Under the pieces are notes generated by a model. The model was not told the origin of the DNA. It saw nothing but the letters and a program-made list of their open reading frames with translations, and ran no database searches. Positions 43,223 through 52,865 of a DNA stretch of 64,000 nt are shown in pieces (position 1 is the stretch's first letter; every line of letters begins with the position of its first letter). The translations under genes were made by a program, and so were the position numbers. The stretch is from the NCBI RefSeq assembly GCF_900094565.1, contig NZ_FMAF01000012.1, positions 1 through 64,000 of the forward strand. The letters run 5' to 3'. This DNA comes from Martinezella lusitana (GTDB lineage: Bacteria; Pseudomonadota; Alphaproteobacteria; Rhizobiales; Rhizobiaceae).

Positions 43223-44455
43223 ATGGGAATGAAACTGTCACTGGCCGGCGCAAGCACTGCGATTGGGCTCCTGCTTTCGAACCAGGCCTTCGCGCAAACT
43301 GCTGAAGTCATGCACTATTGGACAAGCGGAAGCGAGGCCGCCGCCATCAAAGTCATCGCCGATGATGTCGCCAAGAAGGGTGGTACCTGGAAGGACAGCC
43401 CCGTCACGGGCTATGAAGCCGCCCGCGCGGCTGTTCTCAGCCGTCTCGCTGGCGGTGACGCGCCGACTTCGATGGTCGTCGATCTCGGCGAAATCAAGCC
43501 GTTGGTGGAACAAGGCATCCTGGCCCCAATCGACGACGTTGCCTCCACCAATGGCTGGCAGACGTTCTTCCCGAAACTGGTTGTCGATAATGCAAGCGTC
43601 GATGGCCACCTTTATGCCGTTCCAATCGACATCGGTACCGCTAACTGGATGTGGTACTCGACAAAGGTTCTCAACGATGTCGGCGTCAAACCGCCGGCAA
43701 CTTGGGACGAGTTCTTCGCGGCTGCCGACAAGATCAAGGCCAAGGGCTACATCCCGCTCGCCTTTGGGGGGCAAGCCTGGCAGGAAGCTCTCGTCTTCCG
43801 CTCGATCATGATCGCGACCGGCGGAAACAAGTTCTACACAGACGTCTACACGAAGCATGACGTCGATGCCGCCGGCGGGCCGTTGATGGTCAAGTCCTTC
43901 GAGACTTTCGCCAAGCTGCGCGGCTATGTCGACGACGGCAACACCAACCGCAACTGGAACGATGCCACCAACATGGTCATCACCGGCAAGGCTGCGATGC
44001 AGATCATGGGCGACTGGGCCAAGGGCGAATTCCAGGCCGCCAATATGACGCCTGGCAAGGACTACGGCTGCGAACTGGCTCCCGGTACCAACGGCGTGCT
44101 GAATATCGTTTCCGACACCTTCGTCTTCCCGGTCGGCGATAAGCCCGAACAGGTCGCGGCCCGCAAGCTGCTGGTCGACGTCATGATCGACCCGCGAACC
44201 CAGGTGGCTTTCAATACCGTCAAGGGCGCCCTGCCGCCGCGCCTCGACGCAAATCTGAAGGATGCGGACATCTGCACCCAGAAGGCAGCGGCGCTGCTCA
44301 AGGACCAGAACGCGCTCGCCCCGAACGCCGAACTCTCGTTCAGCAGCGAAACCGTCGGTGCGATCAAGGACCTAGTAACCCAGTTCTGGAGCAATCCATC
44401 GATGACGCCTGCCGATGCAGCAAAGCAGTATGCCGATATCGTTGCACGGAACTAA
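43223..44455 (+). CDS. sugar ABC transporter substrate-binding protein
   Basis: A 410-residue periplasmic protein with a signal peptide (KLSLAGASTAIGLLLSNQAF, cut after AFA-Q). The mature part is a family 1 extracellular solute-binding protein: VMHYWTSGSEAAAIKVIADD, then TANWMWYSTKVLNDVGVKPP and AAMQIMGDWAKGEF. The ATG at 43223 follows AAGGGGA; an ATG eight codons earlier lacks one. It heads a complete importer operon with two permeases and an ATPase; nearby GH3 suggests glucose or oligosaccharide uptake. Confidence 0.92.
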   Translation: MGMKLSLAGASTAIGLLLSNQAFAQTAEVMHYWTSGSEAAAIKVIADDVAKKGGTWKDSPVTGYEAARAAVLSRLAGGDAPTSMVVDLGEIKPLVEQGILAPIDDVASTNGWQTFFPKLVVDNASVDGHLYAVPIDIGTANWMWYSTKVLNDVGVKPPATWDEFFAAADKIKAKGYIPLAFGGQAWQEALVFRSIMIATGGNKFYTDVYTKHDVDAAGGPLMVKSFETFAKLRGYVDDGNTNRNWNDATNMVITGKAAMQIMGDWAKGEFQAANMTPGKDYGCELAPGTNGVLNIVSDTFVFPVGDKPEQVAARKLLVDVMIDPRTQVAFNTVKGALPPRLDANLKDADICTQKAAALLKDQNALAPNAELSFSSETVGAIKDLVTQFWSNPSMTPADAAKQYADIVARN

Positions 44456-44474
44456 GTCCTGCCAATAGTCTCTG

Positions 44475-44504
44475 CTGCCCCGGCACGGTTGCCGGGGCAG
44501 TTTT
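44475..44504 (+). terminator. hairpin plus T-run between binding-protein and permease genes
   Basis: CTGCCCCGGC at 44475-44484 pairs perfectly with 44491-44500 (6-base loop) and is followed by TTTT. It lies 19 bp after the binding-protein stop and 39 bp before the permease. Such intra-operon hairpins give more binding protein than membrane subunits. Confidence 0.85.
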
Positions 44505-44542
44505 CGTCAATGAGTTGCGGTGTCGACCAACAGGGGCAACTG

Positions 44543-45409
44543 ATGTTTAAGAAGAACCTGGCAGCCAAGCTGACGCTTGTGCCCAGCGCCGTGGTCATCG
44601 CCGTTTGTTTCTACGGCACGATCCTCTGGACGCTTTATATCTCGCTGACGCATTCGACGATGCTGCCGAACTATAAGTTCTACGGCTTCGGCCAGTATGC
44701 GACGCTGCTGTCCATGCCGCGCTGGCATACGGCCTTTGCCAATATGCTGATCTTCGGCAGCCTCTTCATTGTCGGCTCGCTCGTCATCGGCACGACGCTT
44801 GCCGCATTGCTCGATCGCAACGTCAAGGCGGAAGGCCTCTTCCGCGTCTTCTTTCTCTATCCGCTGTCCATGTCTTTCGTCGTCACTGGCCTTGCCTGGC
44901 AATGGCTCTTGAACCCCACCACTGGCGTCGAAGCCCTGGTGCGCAGCTTCGGCTGGCAGGATTTCAGCTTCAACTGGCTGGCAAGCCCGGAAAAAGCGAT
45001 CTACGCCGTTTCGATCGCCGCCATCTGGCAGTCCTCGGGGCTCGTCATGGCCATCATGCTGGCTGGCCTGCGCGGCATCGACAGCGACATCTGGAAAGCA
45101 ACCAAAATCGACGGCATTCCCGTCTGGCGCTCCTATATCAGCATCGTGCTGCCGATGCTGCGGCCGCTAATCCTCACCTGCGTCATCCTGCTGGCGACCG
45201 CCGTGGTCAAAAGCTACGACCTCGTCGTCGCCATGACCGGCGGTGGCCCCGGCATCAGCACCGATGTCCCCGGCAAGTTCGTGGTCGACCTGCTGTTCCA
45301 GCGAGCCAATATCAGCACGGCCGCCGCTGCCGCAATGCTGATGCTGCTGACCGTGATCTGCGCGCTTTCGCCCTATGTCTACATCGAGCTCAAGAGGCAG
45401 AAGCGATGA
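44543..45409 (+). CDS. sugar ABC transporter permease 1
   Basis: A 288-residue MalF/UgpA-type permease with six hydrophobic segments and the EAA-like loop (IWKATKIDGIPVWRSYISIV LP). The ATG at 44543 has AGGGG 7 bases upstream; the upstream frame to 44489 covers the hairpin and is not coding. Its TGA overlaps the next ATG (ATGA). Forms the channel with the second permease. Confidence 0.92.
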   Translation: MFKKNLAAKLTLVPSAVVIAVCFYGTILWTLYISLTHSTMLPNYKFYGFGQYATLLSMPRWHTAFANMLIFGSLFIVGSLVIGTTLAALLDRNVKAEGLFRVFFLYPLSMSFVVTGLAWQWLLNPTTGVEALVRSFGWQDFSFNWLASPEKAIYAVSIAAIWQSSGLVMAIMLAGLRGIDSDIWKATKIDGIPVWRSYISIVLPMLRPLILTCVILLATAVVKSYDLVVAMTGGGPGISTDVPGKFVVDLLFQRANISTAAAAAMLMLLTVICALSPYVYIELKRQKR

Positions 45410-46308
45410 CTGCGACCCCTCTCGCCCCCACCCTCGTCTATACCGTGCCGCGCTCCAGCAGCATACGGCCTGGCCGCATACTCCTCTACGTCATCCTTTC
45501 GCTGGCGCTGGTCTATTATGCGATCCCGCTGTTGCTGGTGATCTCGACGTCGTTGAAAACCGCTGAGGAGCTGCGCAACGGCAATATCTTCACCCTACCC
45601 CAAAGCCTGAATTTCGATGCCTGGACGAAGGCGTGGATGACGGCCTGCACCGGGATCGAATGCAACGGTATTCACGGCAATTTCTGGAATTCCGTCGAAA
45701 TCGTCGTTCCGAGTGTCATCCTCTCGATCCTATTCGGAGCGCTCACCGGCTTCGCCCTGTCACAATGGCAGTCGAAGCTCAGCCGCGTCATCCTGCTTTC
45801 GCTGATGCTCGGCGCCTTCATCCCCTACCAGGTCATCCTCTATCCGCTGGTGCGCATCTTCAGCAGTGTCGGCCTCTATGGGACGCTCCCGGGGATCATC
45901 CTGATTCACATCATTTTCGGGCTGCCCTACATGGCGCTGCTTTTCTTCAATTTCTACCAGGGCGTACCGCCGGAACTTTCGAAGGCAGCCAAGATGGACG
46001 GCGCCGGCTTCTTCACGATCTTCTTCGAGATCATGCTGCCGATGTCGGTCAACGTCCTCGTCGTCGCCATCATCATGCAGGCGACCGGCATCTGGAACGA
46101 CTTCCTGCTGGGCCTGATCTTTGCCGGGCGAGACCACCTGCCGATGACGGTACAGCTGAACAACATCGTCAATACAACGACCGGCGTCAAAGAGTATAAT
46201 GTGAATATGGCCGCGACCTTCCTGACCGCGCTGCCGCCGCTTCTCATCTACATTCTCTCCGGACGCTATTTTGCGCGCGGCCTCGCAGCCGGCGCAGTGA
46301 AGGGCTAA
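45406..46308 (+). CDS. sugar ABC transporter permease 2
   Basis: A 300-residue MalG/UgpE-type permease with six transmembrane helices and the EAA loop LSKAAKMDGAGFFTIFFEIM LP. Starts MTATPLAPTLVYTVPRSSS and overlaps the upstream gene by 4 bases. Part of the importer described at 43223; substrate is a mono- or oligosaccharide by family. Confidence 0.92.
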   Translation: MTATPLAPTLVYTVPRSSSIRPGRILLYVILSLALVYYAIPLLLVISTSLKTAEELRNGNIFTLPQSLNFDAWTKAWMTACTGIECNGIHGNFWNSVEIVVPSVILSILFGALTGFALSQWQSKLSRVILLSLMLGAFIPYQVILYPLVRIFSSVGLYGTLPGIILIHIIFGLPYMALLFFNFYQGVPPELSKAAKMDGAGFFTIFFEIMLPMSVNVLVVAIIMQATGIWNDFLLGLIFAGRDHLPMTVQLNNIVNTTTGVKEYNVNMAATFLTALPPLLIYILSGRYFARGLAAGAVKG

Positions 46309-46312
46309 TGCA

Positions 46313-47398
46313 ATGACACAGATTTCCGTTATCGAAGCCAACAAGTCCTTCGGGCCGCAGCACATCCTCCGCGATATCAATCTCCACGTCGACAGCGGCG
46401 AGTTCATCGTGCTGCTCGGTTCCTCCGGCTGCGGCAAGTCTACGTTGCTCAACGTCATTGCCGGCCTTGAGGATCTCGACACTGGCAGGATCATCGCCGG
46501 CGACCAGGACGTGACGAACGTCGATTCCAGCCGTCGCAACATGTCGATGGTGTTCCAGTCCTACGCGCTCTATCCGACGATGACTGTGCGTAGAAACCTC
46601 GGCTTTGGACTGCGCGTCAACAAGGTGCCGAAGGCCGAAATCGCCAAGCGTGTCGAATGGGCTGCCAACCTGCTACAGCTGACGCCGCTTCTCGACCGTC
46701 GTCCCTCGCAGCTCTCCGGCGGCCAGCGCCAGCGCGTGGCGATCGGCCGTGCTCTCGTGCGCCGCAGCCCGGTCTGCCTGTTCGACGAGCCGCTCTCCAA
46801 CCTCGATGCCAAGCTGCGCACCGAAATGCGTCTGGAAATCAAAAAGCTGCACCAGGAGCTGCGCAGCACGATCGTCTACGTAACCCATGATCAGATCGAG
46901 GCCATGACGCTGGCCACGCGGGTTGCCGTCATGAAGGGTGGCAAGATCGAGCAGTATGCCACGCCGGACGAACTCTACGAGAAGCCCGAAACCCTCTTCG
47001 TCGCTGGCTTCGTCGGTTCGCCCAGTATGAACCTGCTTTCCGCCTGCATCCATATCGAGGACGGCGAACCCATGGCGATATTCGGCGACCGCCAGCTGCC
47101 CATCGATGCCTACCCGTTCCGCCAGCCGGCCGTAAACGGCCAGGAGATCGTCATCGGCTTCCGGCCGGAAGAAGTTCAGCTTGCCGATGACCGCACGACA
47201 CTGCCGACGCTCTTTGCGCCGATCACCTTCATAGAGCCGATGGGCGCCGATACGCTCGTGTGGTTTGCCTTTGGCGAACAGAAATTCTCGGTCCGCCTCC
47301 CCTCAGCCAAGGCCCGTGGCCTGTCGGGGGAGGTGAGACTCGCCTTCAATGCGAGCAGCGCCTCGATCTTCTCGAAGGAAAGCGAGCAGCGCCTCTAG
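46313..47398 (+). CDS. sugar ABC transporter ATP-binding protein
   Basis: A 361-residue MalK/UgpC-type ATPase: Walker A GSSGCGKST, Q-loop FQSYALYPTM, signature LSGGQRQRVAIGRALV, Walker B CLFDEPLSNLDAKLR, switch His in VTHDQIEAM. The C-terminal 120 residues form the TOBE regulatory domain. It follows the second permease by 4 bp and ends the operon before a shared terminator. Confidence 0.94.
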   Translation: MTQISVIEANKSFGPQHILRDINLHVDSGEFIVLLGSSGCGKSTLLNVIAGLEDLDTGRIIAGDQDVTNVDSSRRNMSMVFQSYALYPTMTVRRNLGFGLRVNKVPKAEIAKRVEWAANLLQLTPLLDRRPSQLSGGQRQRVAIGRALVRRSPVCLFDEPLSNLDAKLRTEMRLEIKKLHQELRSTIVYVTHDQIEAMTLATRVAVMKGGKIEQYATPDELYEKPETLFVAGFVGSPSMNLLSACIHIEDGEPMAIFGDRQLPIDAYPFRQPAVNGQEIVIGFRPEEVQLADDRTTLPTLFAPITFIEPMGADTLVWFAFGEQKFSVRLPSAKARGLSGEVRLAFNASSASIFSKESEQRL

Positions 47399-47410
47399 GA
47401 AGAGGCCAGG

Positions 47411-47433
47411 ACAGCCGACGTTCCGCCGGCTGT
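47411..47433. terminator. terminator between convergent ABC operon and argE-like gene
   Basis: ACAGCCG at 47411-47417 pairs with CGGCTGT at 47427-47433, followed by TCTTCTCC. It lies between the ATPase stop and the stop of the convergent deacetylase gene. Weak T-run, but the position is right. Confidence 0.6.
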
Positions 47434-47443
47434 TCTTCTCCAC

Positions 47444-48553
47444 TCAGCTTAGTTGCTCGATCAAGCGATCCATCATGGCGTCGCAGCGCTGCAATTCGGC
47501 CTCCTCGATATATTCATCCGCCTGATGGCCCTGGTCCATATTGCCAGGGCCGATCACGACGGTCTCCAGCCCCAACCTTGTGGCAAACAGGCCCGCCTCG
47601 GTGCCGAAGGAGACCTTCGTGGTCGGTGCCTGACCGAACAATCGTCTGATTAAGCTGGCCGCGGGCCCATCCACCGGAGCTGAAAGCCCGGGATAGGCAT
47701 TGCGGACCTCGATTTCCGTTTTGGCCCCGGCCGCCGCGCGAATGCGGGAGAGGATTTCCCCGACATCGTCCTCGGCGAGATGGCGGATCTCGAAATCGAC
47801 AGACGCGCGCTCGGCAACGATATTGAGCACCTCGCCGCCAGCGATCCTGCCAGTGTGCACCGTGGTATAGGGGATATCGTAATCCGCATCGCGGCGCCCG
47901 CTCGCGGCGATGTCCCGCTGCTCATCGCGCAGCACGCTAACGAAGTCGCAGGCGAGATGGATCGCATTGACGAAACGCGGCGCCAGGGAGGAATGGCCAG
48001 CCTCGCCGCGGAACCGGGCCTGCGCCGCCATCTTCCCCTTGTGGCCAAGCGCGATCGCCATGGACGTCGGCTCTCCGACGATACAGAGCGCCGCCTTGAA
48101 CTGTTCTCTGGCCAGCACGTCGATCAGCGAGCGGACACCGACGCAACCGATCTCCTCGTCATGCGAAAAGGCGATATGAAGCGGCCGCTTCAGGGCAGCG
48201 GCATCAAGTCGGCTCGCCGCCGATAAAGTACTGGCGAGAAAGCCTTTCATGTCCGTCGAGCCGCGGCCATGAAGACGTGTCCCGCGCCGTGTCAGCCGGA
48301 ATGGGTCCGACATCCAGACCTGGGTGGCGGCTGGGACGACATCGGTATGGCCCGACAACATGATACCATCATCTCCCCGAGGACCGATGGACGCGAAGAG
48401 ATTGGCCTTGCTGCCGCTGCCGTCAGGAACGAGGCGGCATTCAAAGCCGCGCTCCGTCAGATAACTCCGGGCAAAATCGATCAGCGGCAAGTTACTGTCG
48501 GCGCTGACGGTGGGATAGGCGACGAGGCGGTCGAGCAATTCAAGCGTGTTCAA
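47444..48553 (-). CDS. argE: ArgE/M20-family deacetylase
   Basis: A 369-residue M20 metallopeptidase-like amidohydrolase. Metal ligands and catalytic residues are visible: His in LSGHTDVVP, Asp-Met-Lys-Gly in STDMKGFL, Glu pair in FSHDEEIGCVG, and GHQADEYIE near the end. Best match is acetylornithine deacetylase (N2-acetyl-L-ornithine to L-ornithine), but related deacylases of other N-acyl amino acids occur in rhizobial accessory DNA. The start is a TTG preceded by GGAG 6 bases upstream. It follows the GH3 gene on the same strand. Confidence 0.85.
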   Translation of the reverse strand: MNTLELLDRLVAYPTVSADSNLPLIDFARSYLTERGFECRLVPDGSGSKANLFASIGPRGDDGIMLSGHTDVVPAATQVWMSDPFRLTRRGTRLHGRGSTDMKGFLASTLSAASRLDAAALKRPLHIAFSHDEEIGCVGVRSLIDVLAREQFKAALCIVGEPTSMAIALGHKGKMAAQARFRGEAGHSSLAPRFVNAIHLACDFVSVLRDEQRDIAASGRRDADYDIPYTTVHTGRIAGGEVLNIVAERASVDFEIRHLAEDDVGEILSRIRAAAGAKTEIEVRNAYPGLSAPVDGPAASLIRRLFGQAPTTKVSFGTEAGLFATRLGLETVVIGPGNMDQGHQADEYIEEAELQRCDAMMDRLIEQLS

Positions 48554-48562
48554 GACATACTC

Positions 48563-48600
48563 CAGAAAAACACGAAGGCCCGCATGGGTTGCGAGCCTTC
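48563..48600 (-). terminator. terminator downstream of the GH3 gene
   Basis: TGCGAGCCTTC (48590-48600) and GAAGGCCCGCA (48574-48584) form an 11-bp stem with one mismatch, 5-base loop, followed on the minus strand by TTTTT. It lies 26 bp after the GH3 stop and before the argE-like gene, separating the two. Confidence 0.75.
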
Positions 48601-48626
48601 CATTTCATTCCATCTCGACCTGTGTA

Positions 48627-51002
48627 CTAGTGCACCAACGTTTCTTCATCGGCCATGGTCTGGTTGATGTCGGCTAGCAATGCCGCGATATCGGCCTTCG
48701 GGAACGCCTGGCGGAAGCGCCGGTCGAAGGTGGTGAACATGCCGAAGAACGAGTTCGCGCAGTGCTCGAGCATGCGGTCCGCCTCGGCCTCGCCGATGGA
48801 TAGCTGCTTCTGCAGGAACTGGTTGAACTTCGCCCGGGCAATTGGATTGGCCAGGATGAAGACCGGCTGCGTATCCCACTTCACCTCGCGATGGCGCGAG
48901 GCACGCGAACGAATTTGCAGCGGCTCCTGCAGGTGAATGTCGCGCGAAGACGAGCCAACTTCGATCTGGACGGCGTCGTCATCCAGTATCCAGCGGCCCT
49001 TGCCGGAATCATAGAGCATGAAATCGGCGGCCGGGACGGTGAGCGTCACGCGCTTCGACTGGCCGGGTTCCAAATGCACCTTGGCGAAAGACTTCAGTTC
49101 GCGCTTCGGGCGCTGCAGCCGCGGCTTGCCATAGCTGACGTAGAGCTGCGCGGCCTCCTTGCCGGCGACAGTGCCGGCGTTGGTGATCGTGAAGCTCGCC
49201 ACGACCTCCTCACCTGCGTTGAGCGCAGAGCGGTCGAGTGTCAGATCAGAGTAGGCAAAGCTCGTGTAGCTGAGGCCGAAACCGAAGGGATATTCCGGCT
49301 CGATTTCCCGTGCATCATACCAGCGATACCCGACATGGATACCCTCGCTGTAGTAATGACGGCCATTCTCGCCGGGGTAGCTTAGGTAGGATGGCATGTC
49401 CTGCATGCGCTTCGGGAAGGTGGTCGTCAGCTTGCCCGACGGATTCGCGATACCGAAGAGGATATCGGCGATGCCGCCGCCGGTCGCCTGGCCGGAGAAG
49501 AACATCTCGACAATCGACTTCACTTCCGGGATCCACGGCAGAACCACGGCATCCGGGCTCGCTATGGCAACGACGACATTCGGATTGACGGCCGCCACTG
49601 CGCTGACGAGCGCATCATGGCCCGGCGCCAGGGCAAGCGTCGTGCGGTCGGAACCTTCGCCGTCATAGCCGTTCTCGGTGCACACGAAGATGACGACGAC
49701 ATCGGCACCGCGCGCGCCTTCCACGGCTTCCGCAATCAGCGTGGCCCGCTCGCTCTCGACCTCGCTGGTACCGCGATACTGGTCGACCTTGATCGCATTG
49801 CCGGCCAGCTTGACGATCTCGTCGATCGGCACATCGACCAGCGTCGGCGTTGTCGTTGCGCAGCCCGAACCCTGGATGACGGGAACACCGGCGCCCTCGC
49901 CAATGACCACCATCCGCTTGACCTTTGAAGGGGTGATCGGCAGCAGCTGGTCATCGTTCTTCAGAAGAACCATAGATTCGCCGGCCATGCGGCGGGCAAG
50001 CTTGTGATGGGCGTCGCGGTCGAACACGGTATCGCGACGCTCGCCGAGCTTGCCTGCACGCACCAGCGCGAGCACGCGGGCACAAGCCTCGTCGACGGCA
50101 GCCATGTCTACCTTGCCAGCCTCGATGGCTTCGAGCAGATCGCTCTTGCGGGTTTCGCTTTCCGGCATGTCGAGCTCGTTGCCGGCCTTCAGCGAGGCGG
50201 GGCGATCCTTGATGCCGTGCCAATCGGACACGACAAGACCTTCATAGCCCCACTCTTCGCGCAACACCTTGGTCAGAAGCCAATGATCCTCGGCGGCCTG
50301 AACACCGTTCAGACGATTGTAGGAGCTCATGACCGTCCAGGGATTGCTCTTTTCGATCGCCCGCTGGAAACCCTTGAGATAGATTTCGCGCAGCGCACGC
50401 TCGTCGACAACCGAGTCCATCGAGGTACGCTCGACCTCGGAATTGTTGCAGGCAAAGTGCTTCAATGAGGCGCCGACGCCATTCTCCTGCAGACCATTAA
50501 TGACACCTGCTGCGAAATCACCGCTGATGACGGGATCTTCGCCATAATATTCATAGGAGCGGCCGCCGAGTGGCGTGCGGCGGATATTGATCCCCGGTCC
50601 TAGCAGCAGATGAACGCCGAACTCCTGGCATTCCATAGCGAGCGCCGTGCCGAGTTCATGGGCCATCTCAACATCCCAGGAGCAGCCCAGGCTGGAGCCG
50701 TTGGGAAAGCAGGTCGCCTGCTTCATGGCGCCCCATGCCACCTCGACATGGCTGGCCCGCTGACCGACCACATTGAGAAAGGCCGAGAAGTCGACACCTC
50801 CAGCTTGGTCATTGTCGATCTGATGGATGGAATAGCGCACGCCATAGGTGCCATCAGTCATGACGATATTGGGAATGCCGAGACGTTCGATCGCCTTCGT
50901 CTTCCACATGCGATGCCCGGCCAGAAGGGCGACCTTCTCCTCGTTCGTCATTTCCGCGATCAGCGCCGCAAAGTCGCCACTCATAAGCTTGTCTGAATTC
51001 AC
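48627..51002 (-). CDS. family 3 glycoside hydrolase (beta-glucosidase type)
   Basis: A 791-residue GH3 enzyme: N-terminal catalytic barrel with nucleophile Asp260 in GLVVSDWHG and SLKHFACNNSE (substrate-binding KHF), a C-terminal GH3 domain and a fibronectin-III-like end (ERSxLNAGEEVVASFTIT). It probably cleaves beta-glucosides or xylosides. There is no signal peptide, so it is cytoplasmic and would act on sugars brought in by the nearby ABC importer. The GTG at 51002 follows GGAG 7 bases upstream; an ATG seven codons in is an alternative. Confidence 0.92.
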   Translation of the reverse strand: MNSDKLMSGDFAALIAEMTNEEKVALLAGHRMWKTKAIERLGIPNIVMTDGTYGVRYSIHQIDNDQAGGVDFSAFLNVVGQRASHVEVAWGAMKQATCFPNGSSLGCSWDVEMAHELGTALAMECQEFGVHLLLGPGINIRRTPLGGRSYEYYGEDPVISGDFAAGVINGLQENGVGASLKHFACNNSEVERTSMDSVVDERALREIYLKGFQRAIEKSNPWTVMSSYNRLNGVQAAEDHWLLTKVLREEWGYEGLVVSDWHGIKDRPASLKAGNELDMPESETRKSDLLEAIEAGKVDMAAVDEACARVLALVRAGKLGERRDTVFDRDAHHKLARRMAGESMVLLKNDDQLLPITPSKVKRMVVIGEGAGVPVIQGSGCATTTPTLVDVPIDEIVKLAGNAIKVDQYRGTSEVESERATLIAEAVEGARGADVVVIFVCTENGYDGEGSDRTTLALAPGHDALVSAVAAVNPNVVVAIASPDAVVLPWIPEVKSIVEMFFSGQATGGGIADILFGIANPSGKLTTTFPKRMQDMPSYLSYPGENGRHYYSEGIHVGYRWYDAREIEPEYPFGFGLSYTSFAYSDLTLDRSALNAGEEVVASFTITNAGTVAGKEAAQLYVSYGKPRLQRPKRELKSFAKVHLEPGQSKRVTLTVPAADFMLYDSGKGRWILDDDAVQIEVGSSSRDIHLQEPLQIRSRASRHREVKWDTQPVFILANPIARAKFNQFLQKQLSIGEAEADRMLEHCANSFFGMFTTFDRRFRQAFPKADIAALLADINQTMADEETLVH

Positions 51003-51178
51003 GTCATGTCTCCAAAATGGGTCGGATATTGGCAGTCTCCGGAGGACGGTTGCTCTAGATCGCAAAGGTTAGATCATGGCCGGAGCTCGATCACGTTGAA
51101 TGATCATGGCATTGACCTGATCACAGTGAAATAATGCATTTCCGAAGCCGCGCTTCATCAAAAGCTTGGCAGGCGCAA

Positions 51179-52129
51179 TCAGCTCGGTACCCTGCGCCGT
51201 TCCATGATCGGAGCGACCATTCCAGGTATGTAGGAATCGGACACACACGACTTGCAATGCTGTTCGAACATCTCGATCAATCGAGGCTTTCGATTTTGCT
51301 TCAGGGTAAAGACCCCAATGACCATCGGTTTCTGGTTGCCGGATATCGGCACACGGACAACCGTCCTACCGTCCATTGCCAGTTGCGACCGAGGCCGAAC
51401 ATTTGCGATCGTATAGCCGTAACCATTCGCCACCATTGTGCGAATGACGTCCTGGTAAGCGGAACGCATGGCGATGGAGGGTTCGACGCCCGATTTCGCA
51501 AAGAGACCTAAGAAATATTCACGGCTGATGGGCAGATCCAGCAAGATGAGCGGCAAATCGGCCAATTCATCTAAGCTGACAGATGGGTATCGAGCGAAAG
51601 GATGAGATTCTCCAACGAGGATATGTGGAGGCAGCGTTGCAAGCGGCGTAAAGTCGAAATCATCCGTGATGAGGAGATCATAACTGATTGCCACATCGAT
51701 TTCCGCCCGCTGGAGCTTTCCCAGCAACTCTTCGTGATCGCTGACTGTCTGAATAATGCGCGTTTCTGGGAAAGCTGTGGTGAAGGAGTGCGAAAGCTCC
51801 GGCATGACCATAGAAGCTAGTGTCACCATACATCCGAGCGAAAGCTGGCCGCGGACCTTCTCGTTGACTTCCGATGCCACCGTGTAGATATTCTCGGCCT
51901 GCTCGACCAGCTGTTTTGCTTCGGCCAGCATGAGGCGGCCTGCCGGCGTCAACGAAAGACCTTTTGCATGGTGGCGGACAAAGAGCTGCGTTTGCAGTTC
52001 CGTTTCCAAATGGGTAATCGCCGTCGAAATCGATGGCTGGGAAATATTCAGTCGTTCGGATGCGAGGGTGATACTTCCTGTCTCCGCAGTCGCAATGAAA
52101 TATTCGATCTGGCGGAGCGTGTATCTCAT
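51179..52129 (-). CDS. LysR-family transcriptional regulator
   Basis: A 316-residue LysR protein: winged helix-turn-helix in residues 1-60 (QIEYFIATAETGSITLASER, then SQPSISTAITHLE) and a periplasmic-binding-like effector domain. It lies between GH3 and DUF1028, all on the minus strand. Its target could be the RidA-DUF1028-monooxygenase genes or the transporter; divergence does not decide. Effector unknown. Confidence 0.92.
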   Translation of the reverse strand: MRYTLRQIEYFIATAETGSITLASERLNISQPSISTAITHLETELQTQLFVRHHAKGLSLTPAGRLMLAEAKQLVEQAENIYTVASEVNEKVRGQLSLGCMVTLASMVMPELSHSFTTAFPETRIIQTVSDHEELLGKLQRAEIDVAISYDLLITDDFDFTPLATLPPHILVGESHPFARYPSVSLDELADLPLILLDLPISREYFLGLFAKSGVEPSIAMRSAYQDVIRTMVANGYGYTIANVRPRSQLAMDGRTVVRVPISGNQKPMVIGVFTLKQNRKPRLIEMFEQHCKSCVSDSYIPGMVAPIMERRRVPS

Positions 52130-52179
52130 AGGCTCATAATATCTCTGCTAGCTGGAAGAACAAGCAGCGGGAGACCGCA

Positions 52180-52851
52180 TTATTCATCGCCAGGCACCCC
52201 AAAGGATGGGGCAGCGTTGGGATCAAGCGCTCGCTTAACGTAGTCTTCCATTTGCGGCTCATAAACCGCCCAGAGATCCTGGAGGGCCTCGATCGGCTGA
52301 TCGTGCCAGTCCACGCGGAGATCGACAATGGGCCAAGCAACGTTGTGGACAACCTTCAGCCCCGCCGAGCGAACGGGGCCCGCCTCTCCGCCTGCTTTGA
52401 GGCCGGCCGCCAATGCGTTCAAGAGGCGCGATGGCAGGCCACCGCTTGAAGCTTCAAAGGCAGCAATCATCTGCTGGGGTACGCCGGTATTCGAGAGGAG
52501 GTTACCTGCTGCGATGCAGCCCTCGCCCTTCGCCATCGCGTGGGTTCCGAGCGTACGCTCGCCAGAGTGCCCGGCGACATGTCCGCGAGCATCAACGATT
52601 GCCAGCTGCCGATAGTCGGCAAAGGGAGTCGATGCCACTAGCCGGCCAAGTGCTTCTTCCGCCGTTGCGCCCGTTGCCAGCATCTCCAGACCCGAGAAGC
52701 CAAGGCTCGGATCGGTGATGTTCTGGCTGGCCACAACCCCCGCACCGGCGCGCGCATGAGAACAGCGCGCCGCAACGGCCGGCGAGGAGGAGGAGATGGC
52801 GATACCGAACATGCCGGTCTCGGCGCAGCGGGCAGCGATAGAAAAGGTCAT
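52180..52851 (-). CDS. DUF1028 (Ntn-hydrolase-like) protein
   Basis: A 223-residue DUF1028 protein: MTFSIAARCAETGMFGIAIS, then GAGVVASQNITDPSLGFSGL, and LGTHAMAKGEGCIAAGNLLS. The family folds like an N-terminal nucleophile hydrolase; Ser4 or later Thr may be the nucleophile, but its reaction is unknown. It often sits with RidA and amidohydrolase genes in amine or purine-like catabolism. The ATG at 52851 is 14 bp after the RidA stop, so it belongs to the same transcript. Confidence 0.85.
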   Translation of the reverse strand: MTFSIAARCAETGMFGIAISSSSPAVAARCSHARAGAGVVASQNITDPSLGFSGLEMLATGATAEEALGRLVASTPFADYRQLAIVDARGHVAGHSGERTLGTHAMAKGEGCIAAGNLLSNTGVPQQMIAAFEASSGGLPSRLLNALAAGLKAGGEAGPVRSAGLKVVHNVAWPIVDLRVDWHDQPIEALQDLWAVYEPQMEDYVKRALDPNAAPSFGVPGDE

Positions 52852-52865
52852 CGGCTCACGGCACC

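Noticed and set aside
44902..45405. 168-residue extension of permease 2
   Set aside because: Out-of-frame reading of permease 1, rich in Arg/His; the ATGA overlap at 45406 is the natural start.
45760..46542. 260-residue minus-strand ORF opposite the permease
   Set aside because: Shadow frame, charged low-complexity composition.
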